In this document: positions 16,801 through 23,528 of the stretch, one piece after another
Layout of the letters: each line of letters opens with the position of its first letter
Position numbering within the stretch: the stretch's first letter is position 1
Assembly (NCBI RefSeq): GCF_013141725.1
Contig: NZ_WHNZ01000064.1
Location: 62,001 to 126,000, forward strand
DNA: 64,000 bases
Direction: 5' to 3'
DNA from: Paenibacillus planticolens
Lineage (GTDB): Bacteria; Bacillota; Bacilli; Paenibacillales; NBRC-103111
Position numbers and translations under genes: made by a program
Notes under the pieces: generated by a model
Told to the model about the DNA's origin: nothing
The model's input: only the letters and a program-made list of their open reading frames with translations
Databases searched by the model: none

Positions 16801-19541
16801 TTGCTGTCCTGCGAGGGTTCAAGGATCAGTTTCACAGGAACATTTGGAATCTCCACACCCCCGCCTTTATAGCCGGCATTAGAGTAATCCATCACAGTAT
16901 TGCCGCGATAATCTGGAACATAGACAAGTTTACCGCCAATGACAGAAAACGCAGGATACGGCTTGGTATAGCTATATTGGGTTATATCTTCATCTACAGC
17001 TGTGAAATAAACCTTATCATAGATCGTTTTGCTTCCCGCAATTGTGAATTCAAAGATATACGTTCCAAGCTTAGAAGCTTTTACATTTGGCGTAATCACA
17101 CTTGTAGCGCCGCTTGCCATATTTTGACTTGAAAGAGTATAAACTATGTTTCCACTTGGGTCCTTTAATACACCGGAAACGGTGATATCGGCTTTCGACG
17201 TGATATCGAATTTCGGAACTGCTGTGTCCTTCTTGACGATAGCTGGGCGGCCGATGGTTAAGCTCATCCCCTCGTAATCGGGCATGATTTTTGCCAAATC
17301 CGCTGTAGGGTACACAGGTTGTACAGGTGCAACATTGCTAACTTCTTTTTGGAAAACATAGAAATTATAAATTTCAATCCAATTGCTAGCTAGCTCGCCT
17401 GTCACCATCACATACCGGGCATTAATAGGTGAGGCAAGATTGCTCATGAACACCTTGTTTCCGTTCGCATCCGGCAATTGAGTTACATCTTGCGCATAGG
17501 CCACGTCCCAACCGGAAGGTTTACTGTAGCCAGTAGCAATTCCGCCCGAACCTGCAACCGTAGCGTTGGAAAGCGCAGCCCATTTCGCAGGGTCATTGGT
17601 GTATTCAACACGATATGTCGAATTTGCCAGTCTTGTTGTTAAATCACCTACAGTAGTGCCCCATGCCACGCTAAACTGGTCAATTTTCTTCATTTGACCT
17701 AAATCTAGGGCAAGCCAGAACGTATTTTTCCCCGCGCTAATATTGGCAGATGTGCTTTGGGAACCATCAACTTGATATCCGCTGCCAGCGTTGCCTGTAG
17801 AAGCACCGTTAAAAGCATTCGTGGGATCGTTGCCGCTTCTAAAGGAACTGACCTTTATGCTGCTTGCATTCGGATTCAGTGCCAAGTTCTCCAACGTATA
17901 ATGAACTACTTCAATCGTATATTCCTTTTTTGTACCCCCGGTAATAACTACAAACTTATCGCCTGCGACGAGTTCCGTTATTTCATTTTTGGGAATGCCC
18001 TTTGCATCCAACACCCTTAGTATAGTACTAGCGCCATTAGTCGTTTGTGCATCAAGTTGTTCAAGACTTGTTTTTTCTATTACCTGTATAGAACGAGCAC
18101 TCTCATCGACACTTACGATATTCGGATGGGTCGGTTTAAGCGTAATGACAGCAGGCCCATCTGTAACTGGGGGATCAACTACTTCACCGCCAGACGAATC
18201 GCCGATCGCTTTGATACGAGGTGCCACGCTGCTCCAAATGGCGTCAGCCTGATAGATCGCGACTTTGTCCCCTGGTACGAGGAATATCGCGCTTGCTGGG
18301 AACGAAGTGGGGCCACTTGTCGGTACCGCTGCGCCGAGCGTAATGGAGGCAAGGTGCGTTGTGCCCGTAAAAGCGGTTGCATCTACGACGGTTGTGAGAC
18401 TGGGAACGATGAGGGTCAACAACTTGCTGCAATTTTGAAATGCCTGCGCATTGATTGTTGTTGCGTTCTGAAGCGTCACAGAGGTTAGTTGCGCATTTGC
18501 CGCTGTAAAAAAGTTTGCTTGAACGATGCCAACATCGCTGTTGTTTGCCGTGCTTTGTGTGTTAGCTGTACCTGTCAGTTGGAAATCTTGGAGATTGGTT
18601 AAAAGCGGGATGATACTACTTGTATCATCAATCCCGACCATACCCGAAGTAATCTTTAAAACTTTAATGTCTGCATATGTTTTTCCAGAGGGAATAACGG
18701 CGTCAATTTGAGTCTTTAGCGTGCTCACGGCAAATGCACCTGTCAGCGTCAAAGTACCTGTGCCCGCGTCAAATGTGCCTACACTGCCTGGGTCAGTTCC
18801 GCCTCCTGATGGGATGGCGCTGATATGGGAGGAAATAGCGCTCCACGTGCTTTGGTAGGCTGTGAGACTGGCAGCTGGGACATAGATTGCAGCACCCGGA
18901 GCTAAACTATTATATAAGGTAGTAATATTGCCGGATGTTAGGCTTGGAGGGGTTGTACCAAAAGTAATAGACGTAATACCCGTACAGCCCGAGAAGGCAT
19001 TTGTACTCGTTATAGTCGTTACTTTCGGGAGGATAACTGTTGAAATACTGCTCATATTTTGGAACGCTTGTGCATTGATCGTTGTAGCATTTTGAAACGC
19101 AACTGATTTTAGCTGAGGATTTTGAGCCTGGATAAAAAAATTTTTCGCAATAATGTTATCGCCTGGTGCGGATGATGAGCTTTGTACAGATGACGTACCG
19201 ATTAATTGGAAATCTACAAGATTTGACAGGGACTGAATGATCCCACCTGCGGCTATATCACTACCGCCATCAGCTATTTTTCCAACACCGACGATCCCGG
19301 CTGTCACAATTAAAACTTTGATATCAGCATAAGTGTTGCCTAAAGGGGTTATAACAGCATCAATCTGGGCCCTTAACTTACCTGCAACAAATGAGTTGTT
19401 TAGCGTCAAGGTCCCTGTCGCCGCATCAAACGTGTCAACGCCTGCTGCCTGAACCCTTGAACCGATGGTAAATTGAACTGAGTTTAAAATAATAAGAACT
19501 GCTAAAATAATGCTCAGTACTCGATGTACTTTATTATTCAC
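10875..19541 (-). CDS. Giant secreted modular protein: LRR, F5/8C, beta-helix lyase-like, repeats, cohesin, dockerin
   Basis: A 2888-residue exported protein, GTG start behind AAGGAG. Modules: signal peptide (1-32); BspA-type leucine-rich blocks (about 33-450); an F5/8C (CBM32-like) domain (about 550-735); a right-handed beta-helix region (about 900-1380) starting with ILLKAGTYRVSSSIKIAASG, the phrasing of pectate-lyase-superfamily helices; a second discoidin-like domain (about 1510-1660); an Ig-like domain; a block of adhesin-like repeats with four units carrying KLTGLLPGTAYEY; then Big_3 (about 2606-2688), cohesin (2689-2828) and dockerin (2829-2888, loops DLNSDGKVSIGD and DMNGDGKIDIVD). 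The beta-helix suggests a polysaccharide lyase or hydrolase, but I cannot name its family or active site. It shares its Ig-cohesin-dockerin end with the neighbouring 1098-residue protein. LacI-type operators upstream point to the same regulator. Confidence 0.9.
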   Translation of the reverse strand: MNNKVHRVLSIILAVLIILNSVQFTIGSRVQAAGVDTFDAATGTLTLNNSFVAGKLRAQIDAVITPLGNTYADIKVLIVTAGIVGVGKIADGGSDIAAGGIIQSLSNLVDFQLIGTSSVQSSSSAPGDNIIAKNFFIQAQNPQLKSVAFQNATTINAQAFQNMSSISTVILPKVTTITSTNAFSGCTGITSITFGTTPPSLTSGNITTLYNSLAPGAAIYVPAASLTAYQSTWSAISSHISAIPSGGGTDPGSVGTFDAGTGTLTLTGAFAVSTLKTQIDAVIPSGKTYADIKVLKITSGMVGIDDTSSIIPLLTNLQDFQLTGTANTQSTANNSDVGIVQANFFTAANAQLTSVTLQNATTINAQAFQNCSKLLTLIVPSLTTVVDATAFTGTTHLASITLGAAVPTSGPTSFPASAIFLVPGDKVAIYQADAIWSSVAPRIKAIGDSSGGEVVDPPVTDGPAVITLKPTHPNIVSVDESARSIQVIEKTSLEQLDAQTTNGASTILRVLDAKGIPKNEITELVAGDKFVVITGGTKKEYTIEVVHYTLENLALNPNASSIKVSSFRSGNDPTNAFNGASTGNAGSGYQVDGSQSTSANISAGKNTFWLALDLGQMKKIDQFSVAWGTTVGDLTTRLANSTYRVEYTNDPAKWAALSNATVAGSGGIATGYSKPSGWDVAYAQDVTQLPDANGNKVFMSNLASPINARYVMVTGELASNWIEIYNFYVFQKEVSNVAPVQPVYPTADLAKIMPDYEGMSLTIGRPAIVKKDTAVPKFDITSKADITVSGVLKDPSGNIVYTLSSQNMASGATSVITPNVKASKLGTYIFEFTIAGSKTIYDKVYFTAVDEDITQYSYTKPYPAFSVIGGKLVYVPDYRGNTVMDYSNAGYKGGGVEIPNVPVKLILEPSQDSNSDDTERIQNAINMLGRIDPDSNGFRGSILLKAGTYRVSSSIKIAASGIVIKGEGDDHEGIETHSTPLSPTNWKDYTHSEAPQPNVTKVVATWIASSYDKNTAVFNFAGSATSTSGSAIKVVDQYVPAGGHTIRLESVSGLSVGDTVNIRKAVNAAWAQDLRMDVITDAPGIPSANQWAANGVVDSSYVTTDEERTIQSINPVTNEIMLIEPLADVLDMRYGVSTVTKYNPTGRINNVGIENMLIMSRFDSSTTAINTAFGVSYQSFDDELHAELAIRFGNAQNAWARTITTYHIDSAVAIATGVSKITIQDVNCLEPVSGTGGERRYNFSNAGGTLVLNQRNYSRYTRHGFIVMGNVVGQNVFYNDRTDYQFDANEPHLRWSTGGLYDNINGRIYLQDRWNNGTAHGWSGANYTLYNNTGPYIISQNQIAANYLFGQTGERLPFVMDAVDPGNVPNFRAYEYSNGSKMTPASLFIQQLKDRMGQAAVDATNNSVIPAYIDQSGDFASQFATLTGIFVDGVPIPNFNNEVLSYTVPVPLDYTALPVITYTAGTGVTVSTSIGGNSAVILTATMPGKKDSVYTVNYGIINKSVPVTSSAGGSNVNNLVDGLLSTSWSASGTPWVQFYLGDKPAFINSVSLGYSRDTQIRRSYYFEFQVSNDGYTWTKVMANNWQQDNLGNGHIMGKEVLPGPDGDSAADYETFTFPADISGRLLRVAMFGARSGTGTGTSNSNKYWAIDVGAAISGGPLAVSKQPQNAAKRTGFTASYTVTMSGGTRPYNYQWQMSKDAGATWNNVTSGTGVNTATYTTGAITADMDGLLFRSKITDADSSNPQTAYSNAASLTVKQDTGIIVTPVGTSVSVFDNVIYSRTATIRNTTFVYGLLGYLDIKPVGSTVFIIPSNISPKTESVAAFTDAMAAFWPPDDDSLRDTKKSYIRKSGEQIRDGDHLLIINPAGTGVERYIINYAKMDDATMVSADKSVITFDKIKGQNTSPDGIIGNLSLPTTSSYGSSISWKVDNNSYLSAAGVVKRPLFAAGDARVTLTATITSGTVTDTVIFNLTILKKSAEELPSNSATVTAKGSTETGYLWGLAVDNAGKTITGLAASTSVDAFKNGLILAPAASWKVVTSAVGSTVTADTFASAVETTKNVANGNLLIVLAEDGVTLNKYTITLKPTAPTPSAAAVPGKKYNTTKLTGLVAGTAYEYVIRTVVGMPSASTWASSSVQFTTGAGETEKDNLFVTQGTYLYIRAAETGTMSSSSPMYILIDISQINKTVDASAPTATLQPGSNHLTTKLTGLLPGTAYEYIVNTSAQELVNWDAALLFTTASSETTKDNIPALSGQYLHIRFSAIDNKEASSEKNIYITADLVKVKPANATPQSSAQPGTLGGTTKLTGLLPNTTYLYIINTNTDNPATDAWDHKGRSITTGNGQTVYDNIVSSPELYMHLMVVETSSNANSLPQNYLVGAGGVRSLPQGIVPTASAEPGTAGSTMKLTGLLPETAYEFVVTDALSSPKNTTWGEGIVIRSKTGAGETTIDNIEIPADLGNMHVRTGGTTINSPSEAQNFIILGSYVNNASGTLSNNAYVTAATSGPGYIPGLIVSGKAPNFTIRNVPAGTTKEALKAALLKNSKAGWKVVANAAVSATVKDTATFNSAREISTNVSIDNVLTVLAEDGKTVQRYTITNNVTTVSLTGIAVKTLPAKTSYIVGDALDLTGLEIEAAYSDGTKASVSGYAVSPAGGTSLNATGTTTVSITYTEDGVSKTASFNVTVGEATRVTNVTLTGTSSIGAGQTFDLNFGLTGVTQAIYAQDLTLMFDPAQLELISIDPLVKDQFSVVASEKAPGQVRILLASLGQNHAVNADGDLLRLRFKAKSIAQSVTGTVALMNVTLANGNGMETPVSGASHNVQITVIPRVPGDLNSDGKVSIGDLAIVAAWYGKTSADPNWEQYKAADMNGDGKIDIVDLAAVANKILQN
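11020..11097. repeat. 78-bp block identical to 7099-7176
   Basis: Second copy of the identical block; see the copy at 7099-7176. It marks a recently copied or converted Ig-cohesin-dockerin cassette. Confidence 0.85.
12120..13270 (-). repeat. Four imperfect tandem repeats of about 100 residues
   Basis: Within the 2888-residue protein four units recur every 290-315 bases. Each holds a TKLTGLLPGTAYEY-like phrase (TKLTGLVAGTAYEYVI, TKLTGLLPGTAYEYIV, TKLTGLLPNTTYLYII, MKLTGLLPETAYEFVV) and a G-ET-DN turn. They are flanked on both sides by a different, related module containing VLAEDG...YTI (about 13,290-13,600 and 11,740-12,060). Confidence 0.8.
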
Positions 19542-19618
19542 GTTCTCACTCCTTGCATATTATATTTATTTAATTAATATCGCTTATTTCCTATAAATAA
19601 GTGAACTCATGATATTAG

Positions 19619-19630
19619 GTAAACGTTTAC
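19619..19630. promoter_or_regulatory. LacI-type operator, GTAAACGTTTAC
   Basis: Perfect palindrome 78 bases upstream of the GTG start of the 2888-residue protein. Confidence 0.75.
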
Positions 19631-19728
19631 ATGTGACTCGATAAAAAAGTACAACTAGTAAATGATAGGCAGCATTTCACTCTGTAAAATTCTGTTTGAT
19701 CTCAAAAACTTCATAATAATTCATGTAG

Positions 19729-19740
19729 GTAAACGTTTAC
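19729..19740. promoter_or_regulatory. LacI-type operator, GTAAACGTTTAC
   Basis: Perfect palindrome in the leader, 110 bases from the copy at 19619-19630. Confidence 0.75.
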
Positions 19741-19937
19741 ACAATGCTGTTGAAATACACAATCTCTTTGCGGCAATAAAAGATTTCTTATTCAATCACC
19801 TCTTAAAAACTAGATTACACATGAAAGTCACATAACGAGCATTTTACAGAATGTTATATTTTTTTCTGCCCCCTTATGCAAAAATTATACGAAACATGAA
19901 AACGAGATATAATCATTGATCCGATACACTTACGAAC

Positions 19938-19951
19938 TGTAAACGTTTTCA
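19938..19951. promoter_or_regulatory. cre site / LacI-type operator at the start point
   Basis: TGTAAACGTTTTCA matches the CcpA cre consensus TGWAARCGYTWNCW at every position and also differs by only one base from the local GTAAACGTTTAC operator. It begins right at the predicted start point of the 2888-residue gene, so either CcpA or the local LacI protein could repress here. Confidence 0.65.
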
Positions 19952-19958
19952 CATTATT

Positions 19959-19986
19959 ATTCTACTACGATTATTCATAAAGTCAA
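19959..19986 (-). promoter_or_regulatory. Sigma-A promoter of the 2888-residue protein gene
   Basis: Minus strand: -35 TTGACT (19981-19986), 16-base spacer, -10 TAGAAT (19959-19964). The geometry is the same as for the promoter at 10702-10729. Confidence 0.62.
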
Positions 19987-20024
19987 TATCCGCATCTGTA
20001 AAATGCTCATTATGTGACTTTCAT

Positions 20025-20242
20025 TGGGATTAAGCCCAATAGACTATCGATTTATTTGACCATCGTACAATTTTTTTCCAAATCTATATACTTTTATCCC
20101 AGCTTTATAGTAATATATGGTTGAAATTAGTAGAAATTAATTCCATTTAGTAGAAAGAGGTGTTTTCAGTACAAGGTATTGCCATAACGAATGACTTTTT
20201 ATGCAAGGCTTCTTTTACTCACTGTTGATTGGAGGAATTGTA
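20025..20242 (+). promoter_or_regulatory. Upstream region of the subtilase gene
   Basis: AT-rich, with a short ATTGGG/CCCAAT hairpin at 20023-20040. No promoter stood out with a good -35 and -10 at proper spacing. Confidence 0.35.
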
Positions 20243-23200
20243 TTGAACACTCGCAGAAAATTATTTAAATCCGTTTTGACTTTATCGATTGGTACAGTAC
20301 TTTTTGGAGGGGTGGCAAATAACGTAGCTCTGGGCGCAGGGAATGCTGGAAATGCGACCTTATTAACAGACAGAGCACATGACAGCGCTTTCAGCAAGCT
20401 TGCTCCAAGCATGCTCGATGCAACTAGCGGAATGATCGATATCATCGTGCAGTTAAGCAATGAGCCGATCGCTCCAGTACGCAGTCAAACGATGTCCATC
20501 CAAACCAGCTTCTCAGAACAGGAAGCGGAATCTTCCTTGAGTGCTGAACAAGCTAGTTTTAAAAACAGTCTTAATCAAATGAACATTCCTTACACAGTAC
20601 ATCGAACTTTTAATCAAGTTTTTAATGGAATGGCATTGACTGTTGATGCGAGCCGCATCGAGGAATTGGCTAGCATCGACTCTGTTAAGAAAGTGTTTAA
20701 AGATACCGTCTATCACTTATCGCCTGTGGAAATGACGGAGTCAGCCGATGTAACGACCAAATACGATCAATATCCACTTGACCAAATTCATGTGCCGGAA
20801 GTGTGGGCAAAAGGTTTCACAGGTAAAGGAATTAAGGTCGGTGTTCTGGACACAGGCGTTGACTACGATCATCCAGATTTGAAAAGCGCTTATAAAGGCG
20901 GATACGATTTCGTCGATAAAGATAACGACCCTTATGAAACAACGCCAGCATGGGGGCAGTCGAAAACGGATCACGGCACGCATGTCTCCGGTACGATTTT
21001 AGGACGGGCTGTAGGTAAAGATGTAACTGTACGGGGGATCGTATACGATGCCGACTTGTATTCGTATCGCGTGCTTGGCCCTGGTGGCAGCGGACCTACT
21101 TCCGGCATCATTGCAGGGATTGAACAAGCTGTGAAAGATAAAATGGATGTTATCAATCTATCCCTTGGCGAAGACCCTGAGAAAGATCCAAACGGACCGG
21201 ATGCCATCGCTGTAAACAACGCCGTATTGGCCGGCGTCACCACGGTTATTGCTAATGGTAACGCTGCGACAAACAGTCGTTATTATTATACGGTTGGTCA
21301 GCCAGCTACAGCTCAATTACCTATTGCAGTTGGCGCTGCATCCAGTCCGACTGCGTCTTACATTGCAACCGCTACAGCAACTGTGAATACAAACGTATAT
21401 GCTAATCTCCCATTAAAAGTTATGGCTTGGAAAGTCGGCAATATTGACTTCGCGTCTATCGTAGGAAGCGGACCACAAGAAGCGGTTTTTGCAAATCTTG
21501 GTTCTGAAGATGACTTTAGTAAAGTGAATGCAGCCGGCAAGATTGCGGTTGTCTCCCGTGGAACTTTAAATTTTGTTGATAAGGCAATAAATGCCAAGAA
21601 AGCTGGCGCTAAGGCGCTTGTCATTTTCAACGGCAATGCACTTGTTGATGATACAGGAAAAGTAATCGATTCTACCAAAGCAGATCTGCGTGCTACCAGT
21701 TTTGGGTTAATCGGCAGGGATGGAGCAATCAACTCACCTCAAGGTGAACAATTCGGAAATGTTGTTCCTGCTTATGATATGGCGGGAGATGTCGGACGAA
21801 AAATTGCCTCTGCAGCTCTTCAATCCGGCAATGCGCCATTTACATTGGATTTCGGTAATTTTAAAGCGGATTTGAGCAAGGGCGATTTAATGGCAAGCTT
21901 CAGTTCCAGAGGGCCTAACTCTGACGGGAACTTTGGCGTACGCCCAGATCTTGTCGCTCCGGGTGTGAGCATCTTATCGAGTATTGCCGCTTATGGGAAA
22001 TATTATGCTGAGAAAGGGCAAAGCTATAACTACGATACGGCCTACGGTCGGAAGAACGGTACCAGTATGGCGACTCCTCACGTAACGGGATTGTCCGCAC
22101 TGCTTAAACAGGCTCATCCGGAATGGGACCCGTTTGATATTCGCGCAGCCTTGGCAAACACAGCGGAAGAAATCAAAAATGAAAACAATCAATTATATGA
22201 TATCTATTCACAAGGGTCAGGGCGCGTCAACGTGCTGAAAGCAATTGAAACCCCTGCTTTGCTGCAAGCTGTTGAACCGATTACGATTTTGGACCCTAAT
22301 TATTTGCCCAAAGATGTGATTAACTATGCGGTCAATACGAGCTTTGGATTAATGTCCAAAAATTCGAGCGGATCCAAACAATTGCGAGTTAAAAATGTTA
22401 CCAGCAATCTGGCCGTTGATTATACGGCATCCGTTGAAATGCATCCATCCGTAACCGGAAATATCACCAAACCGGTAGCAACTCCGGATGTTAGCAAAAT
22501 TCGCGTGTCACTTTCTAAAGATAAGATTACTTCAACACCAAACGGAACAGTCCCGTTCGCGCTGCAAGTATCCGTTGCTAATGATGCGGCAGACGGCGTT
22601 TATGAAGGCGAGGTCAAACTAACAAGCGCAGGACAACCGGATCTTCACCTTCCTTTCGTTATTCATGTTGGAGACCAACCTGAGGATACTCGTTTTGGAT
22701 TCCAGCAAATCGAATTATCGGATATTCGCCTTACTCCAAATCACCCAGTAGAACTGAATGCAAAGCTGACAGCGACTGATGTCAATTACTTGGCAGTAGA
22801 AGCTTACGATTTTGACTATATCGATGCACGTGGAAAAATGTTCGGAACAATGGTAGAAAGAGTTTCACCAGATAATGCTCAAGGGAAAGCAACTTATTTT
22901 GCTCCGGGACCCCTATCATTCAATCTTGATGGTACATTTATTGGCAACAAAAAAGATGATAAAGGGAAACCGGTCTTTGAAAGACTGGCTGCAGGCAAAT
23001 ATAAAATTAAACTCGTAGGCAAAACAGTGAAAGCTGGACAAAATCCTGCTAGTGTGGAAGCTACTTATGAAGCATGGAAAGTGTTGATTGTTGCACCTCC
23101 ATTCGCCATCACCGGAACTTCATTGAACCGAACCAACGGCATCACAGCAACAGTACAAGTTGCGCCATATGAATATGCCGCCACGTCCCATGAAGGATTG

Positions 23201-23407
23201 GAAACGGTCGTTTTCCAATTAATGAAAGGGAACACTCCAGTAGGTCTCACCGCCTTAAAGAAAGATTTTACACAGTCCGAGGAAGTAACGGCATTATTCA
23301 ATGTAACCGGTTCTGATTATACGGTGAATGTGTTTGTTGTAGATTCGCTTGATTCTTCCACGACGAATGTCGGAAACAATCTTGCGGATTCGATTACGCT
23401 CAAATAA
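20243..23407 (+). CDS. Secreted subtilisin-like serine protease, Vpr type
   Basis: I place the start at TTG 20243, six bases after GGAGGA; an upstream ATG at 20201 has no ribosome site and would spoil the signal peptide. The product is 1054 residues: signal peptide (NTRRKLFKSVLTLSIGTVLF...ALGAG), an I9-type propeptide (about 40-160), and an S8 protease domain with the triad Asp in VGVLDTGVDYDHPDL, His in HGTHVSGTI and Ser in NGTSMATPHVTGLSALL. A PA (protease-associated) insert lies between His and Ser (about residues 370-520). The C-terminal half contains Fn3-like domains. This layout is that of Bacillus Vpr and related cell-envelope proteases. There is no anchor motif of its own. It may share control with the divergent 2888-residue gene, because the 30-bp inverted repeat lies between them. 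Confidence 0.93.
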   Translation: MNTRRKLFKSVLTLSIGTVLFGGVANNVALGAGNAGNATLLTDRAHDSAFSKLAPSMLDATSGMIDIIVQLSNEPIAPVRSQTMSIQTSFSEQEAESSLSAEQASFKNSLNQMNIPYTVHRTFNQVFNGMALTVDASRIEELASIDSVKKVFKDTVYHLSPVEMTESADVTTKYDQYPLDQIHVPEVWAKGFTGKGIKVGVLDTGVDYDHPDLKSAYKGGYDFVDKDNDPYETTPAWGQSKTDHGTHVSGTILGRAVGKDVTVRGIVYDADLYSYRVLGPGGSGPTSGIIAGIEQAVKDKMDVINLSLGEDPEKDPNGPDAIAVNNAVLAGVTTVIANGNAATNSRYYYTVGQPATAQLPIAVGAASSPTASYIATATATVNTNVYANLPLKVMAWKVGNIDFASIVGSGPQEAVFANLGSEDDFSKVNAAGKIAVVSRGTLNFVDKAINAKKAGAKALVIFNGNALVDDTGKVIDSTKADLRATSFGLIGRDGAINSPQGEQFGNVVPAYDMAGDVGRKIASAALQSGNAPFTLDFGNFKADLSKGDLMASFSSRGPNSDGNFGVRPDLVAPGVSILSSIAAYGKYYAEKGQSYNYDTAYGRKNGTSMATPHVTGLSALLKQAHPEWDPFDIRAALANTAEEIKNENNQLYDIYSQGSGRVNVLKAIETPALLQAVEPITILDPNYLPKDVINYAVNTSFGLMSKNSSGSKQLRVKNVTSNLAVDYTASVEMHPSVTGNITKPVATPDVSKIRVSLSKDKITSTPNGTVPFALQVSVANDAADGVYEGEVKLTSAGQPDLHLPFVIHVGDQPEDTRFGFQQIELSDIRLTPNHPVELNAKLTATDVNYLAVEAYDFDYIDARGKMFGTMVERVSPDNAQGKATYFAPGPLSFNLDGTFIGNKKDDKGKPVFERLAAGKYKIKLVGKTVKAGQNPASVEATYEAWKVLIVAPPFAITGTSLNRTNGITATVQVAPYEYAATSHEGLETVVFQLMKGNTPVGLTALKKDFTQSEEVTALFNVTGSDYTVNVFVVDSLDSSTTNVGNNLADSITLK

Positions 23408-23432
23408 CCATATTGTTAACAACACTTTCATG

Positions 23433-23488
23433 AAATTTCGGGAGTCTGTCCTATTGATGAAATTATCACAGGATAGTCCCCGAGATTT
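23433..23488 (+). terminator. Hairpin between the subtilase and SLH genes
   Basis: A long imperfect stem (AAATTTCGGG with CCCCGAGATTT, plus inner TCCT/AGGA pairing) around a loop near 23452-23470. There is no clear T run, so it may be a partial terminator or a processing hairpin allowing read-through into the next gene. Confidence 0.5.
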
Positions 23489-23528
23489 CTTGAATCGATG
23501 TCAATGAAGAAAAGAGGCGTTTAATCAG

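Larger units (their letters stand above)
19542..19958 (-). promoter_or_regulatory. Long 5' leader of the 2888-residue protein gene
   Basis: From the promoter at 19959-19986 the leader runs about 410 bases. It contains three operator-type sites (19619, 19729, 19939) and the left arm of a 30-bp inverted repeat (19821-19850). No open frame with a convincing ribosome site was found. Confidence 0.5.
19821..20024. repeat. 30-bp inverted repeat bracketing the divergent promoter region
   Basis: 19821-19850 and 19995-20024 are inverted copies with a single mismatch over 30 bases (both read ATGAAAGTCACATAA or ATGAAAGTCACATAATG at their outer end). They are 144 bases apart and enclose the promoter and cre site of the 2888-residue gene. 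No target-site duplication flanks the pair. Confidence 0.85.

Noticed and set aside
19821-20024. A miniature mobile element (MITE)
   Set aside because: The 30-bp inverted ends fit, but no flanking target-site duplication was found and only one copy is in the window; left as an inverted repeat.
20201-20242. ATG 20201 as start of the subtilase
   Set aside because: No ribosome site before it; TTG 20243 follows GGAGGA and gives a clean signal peptide.
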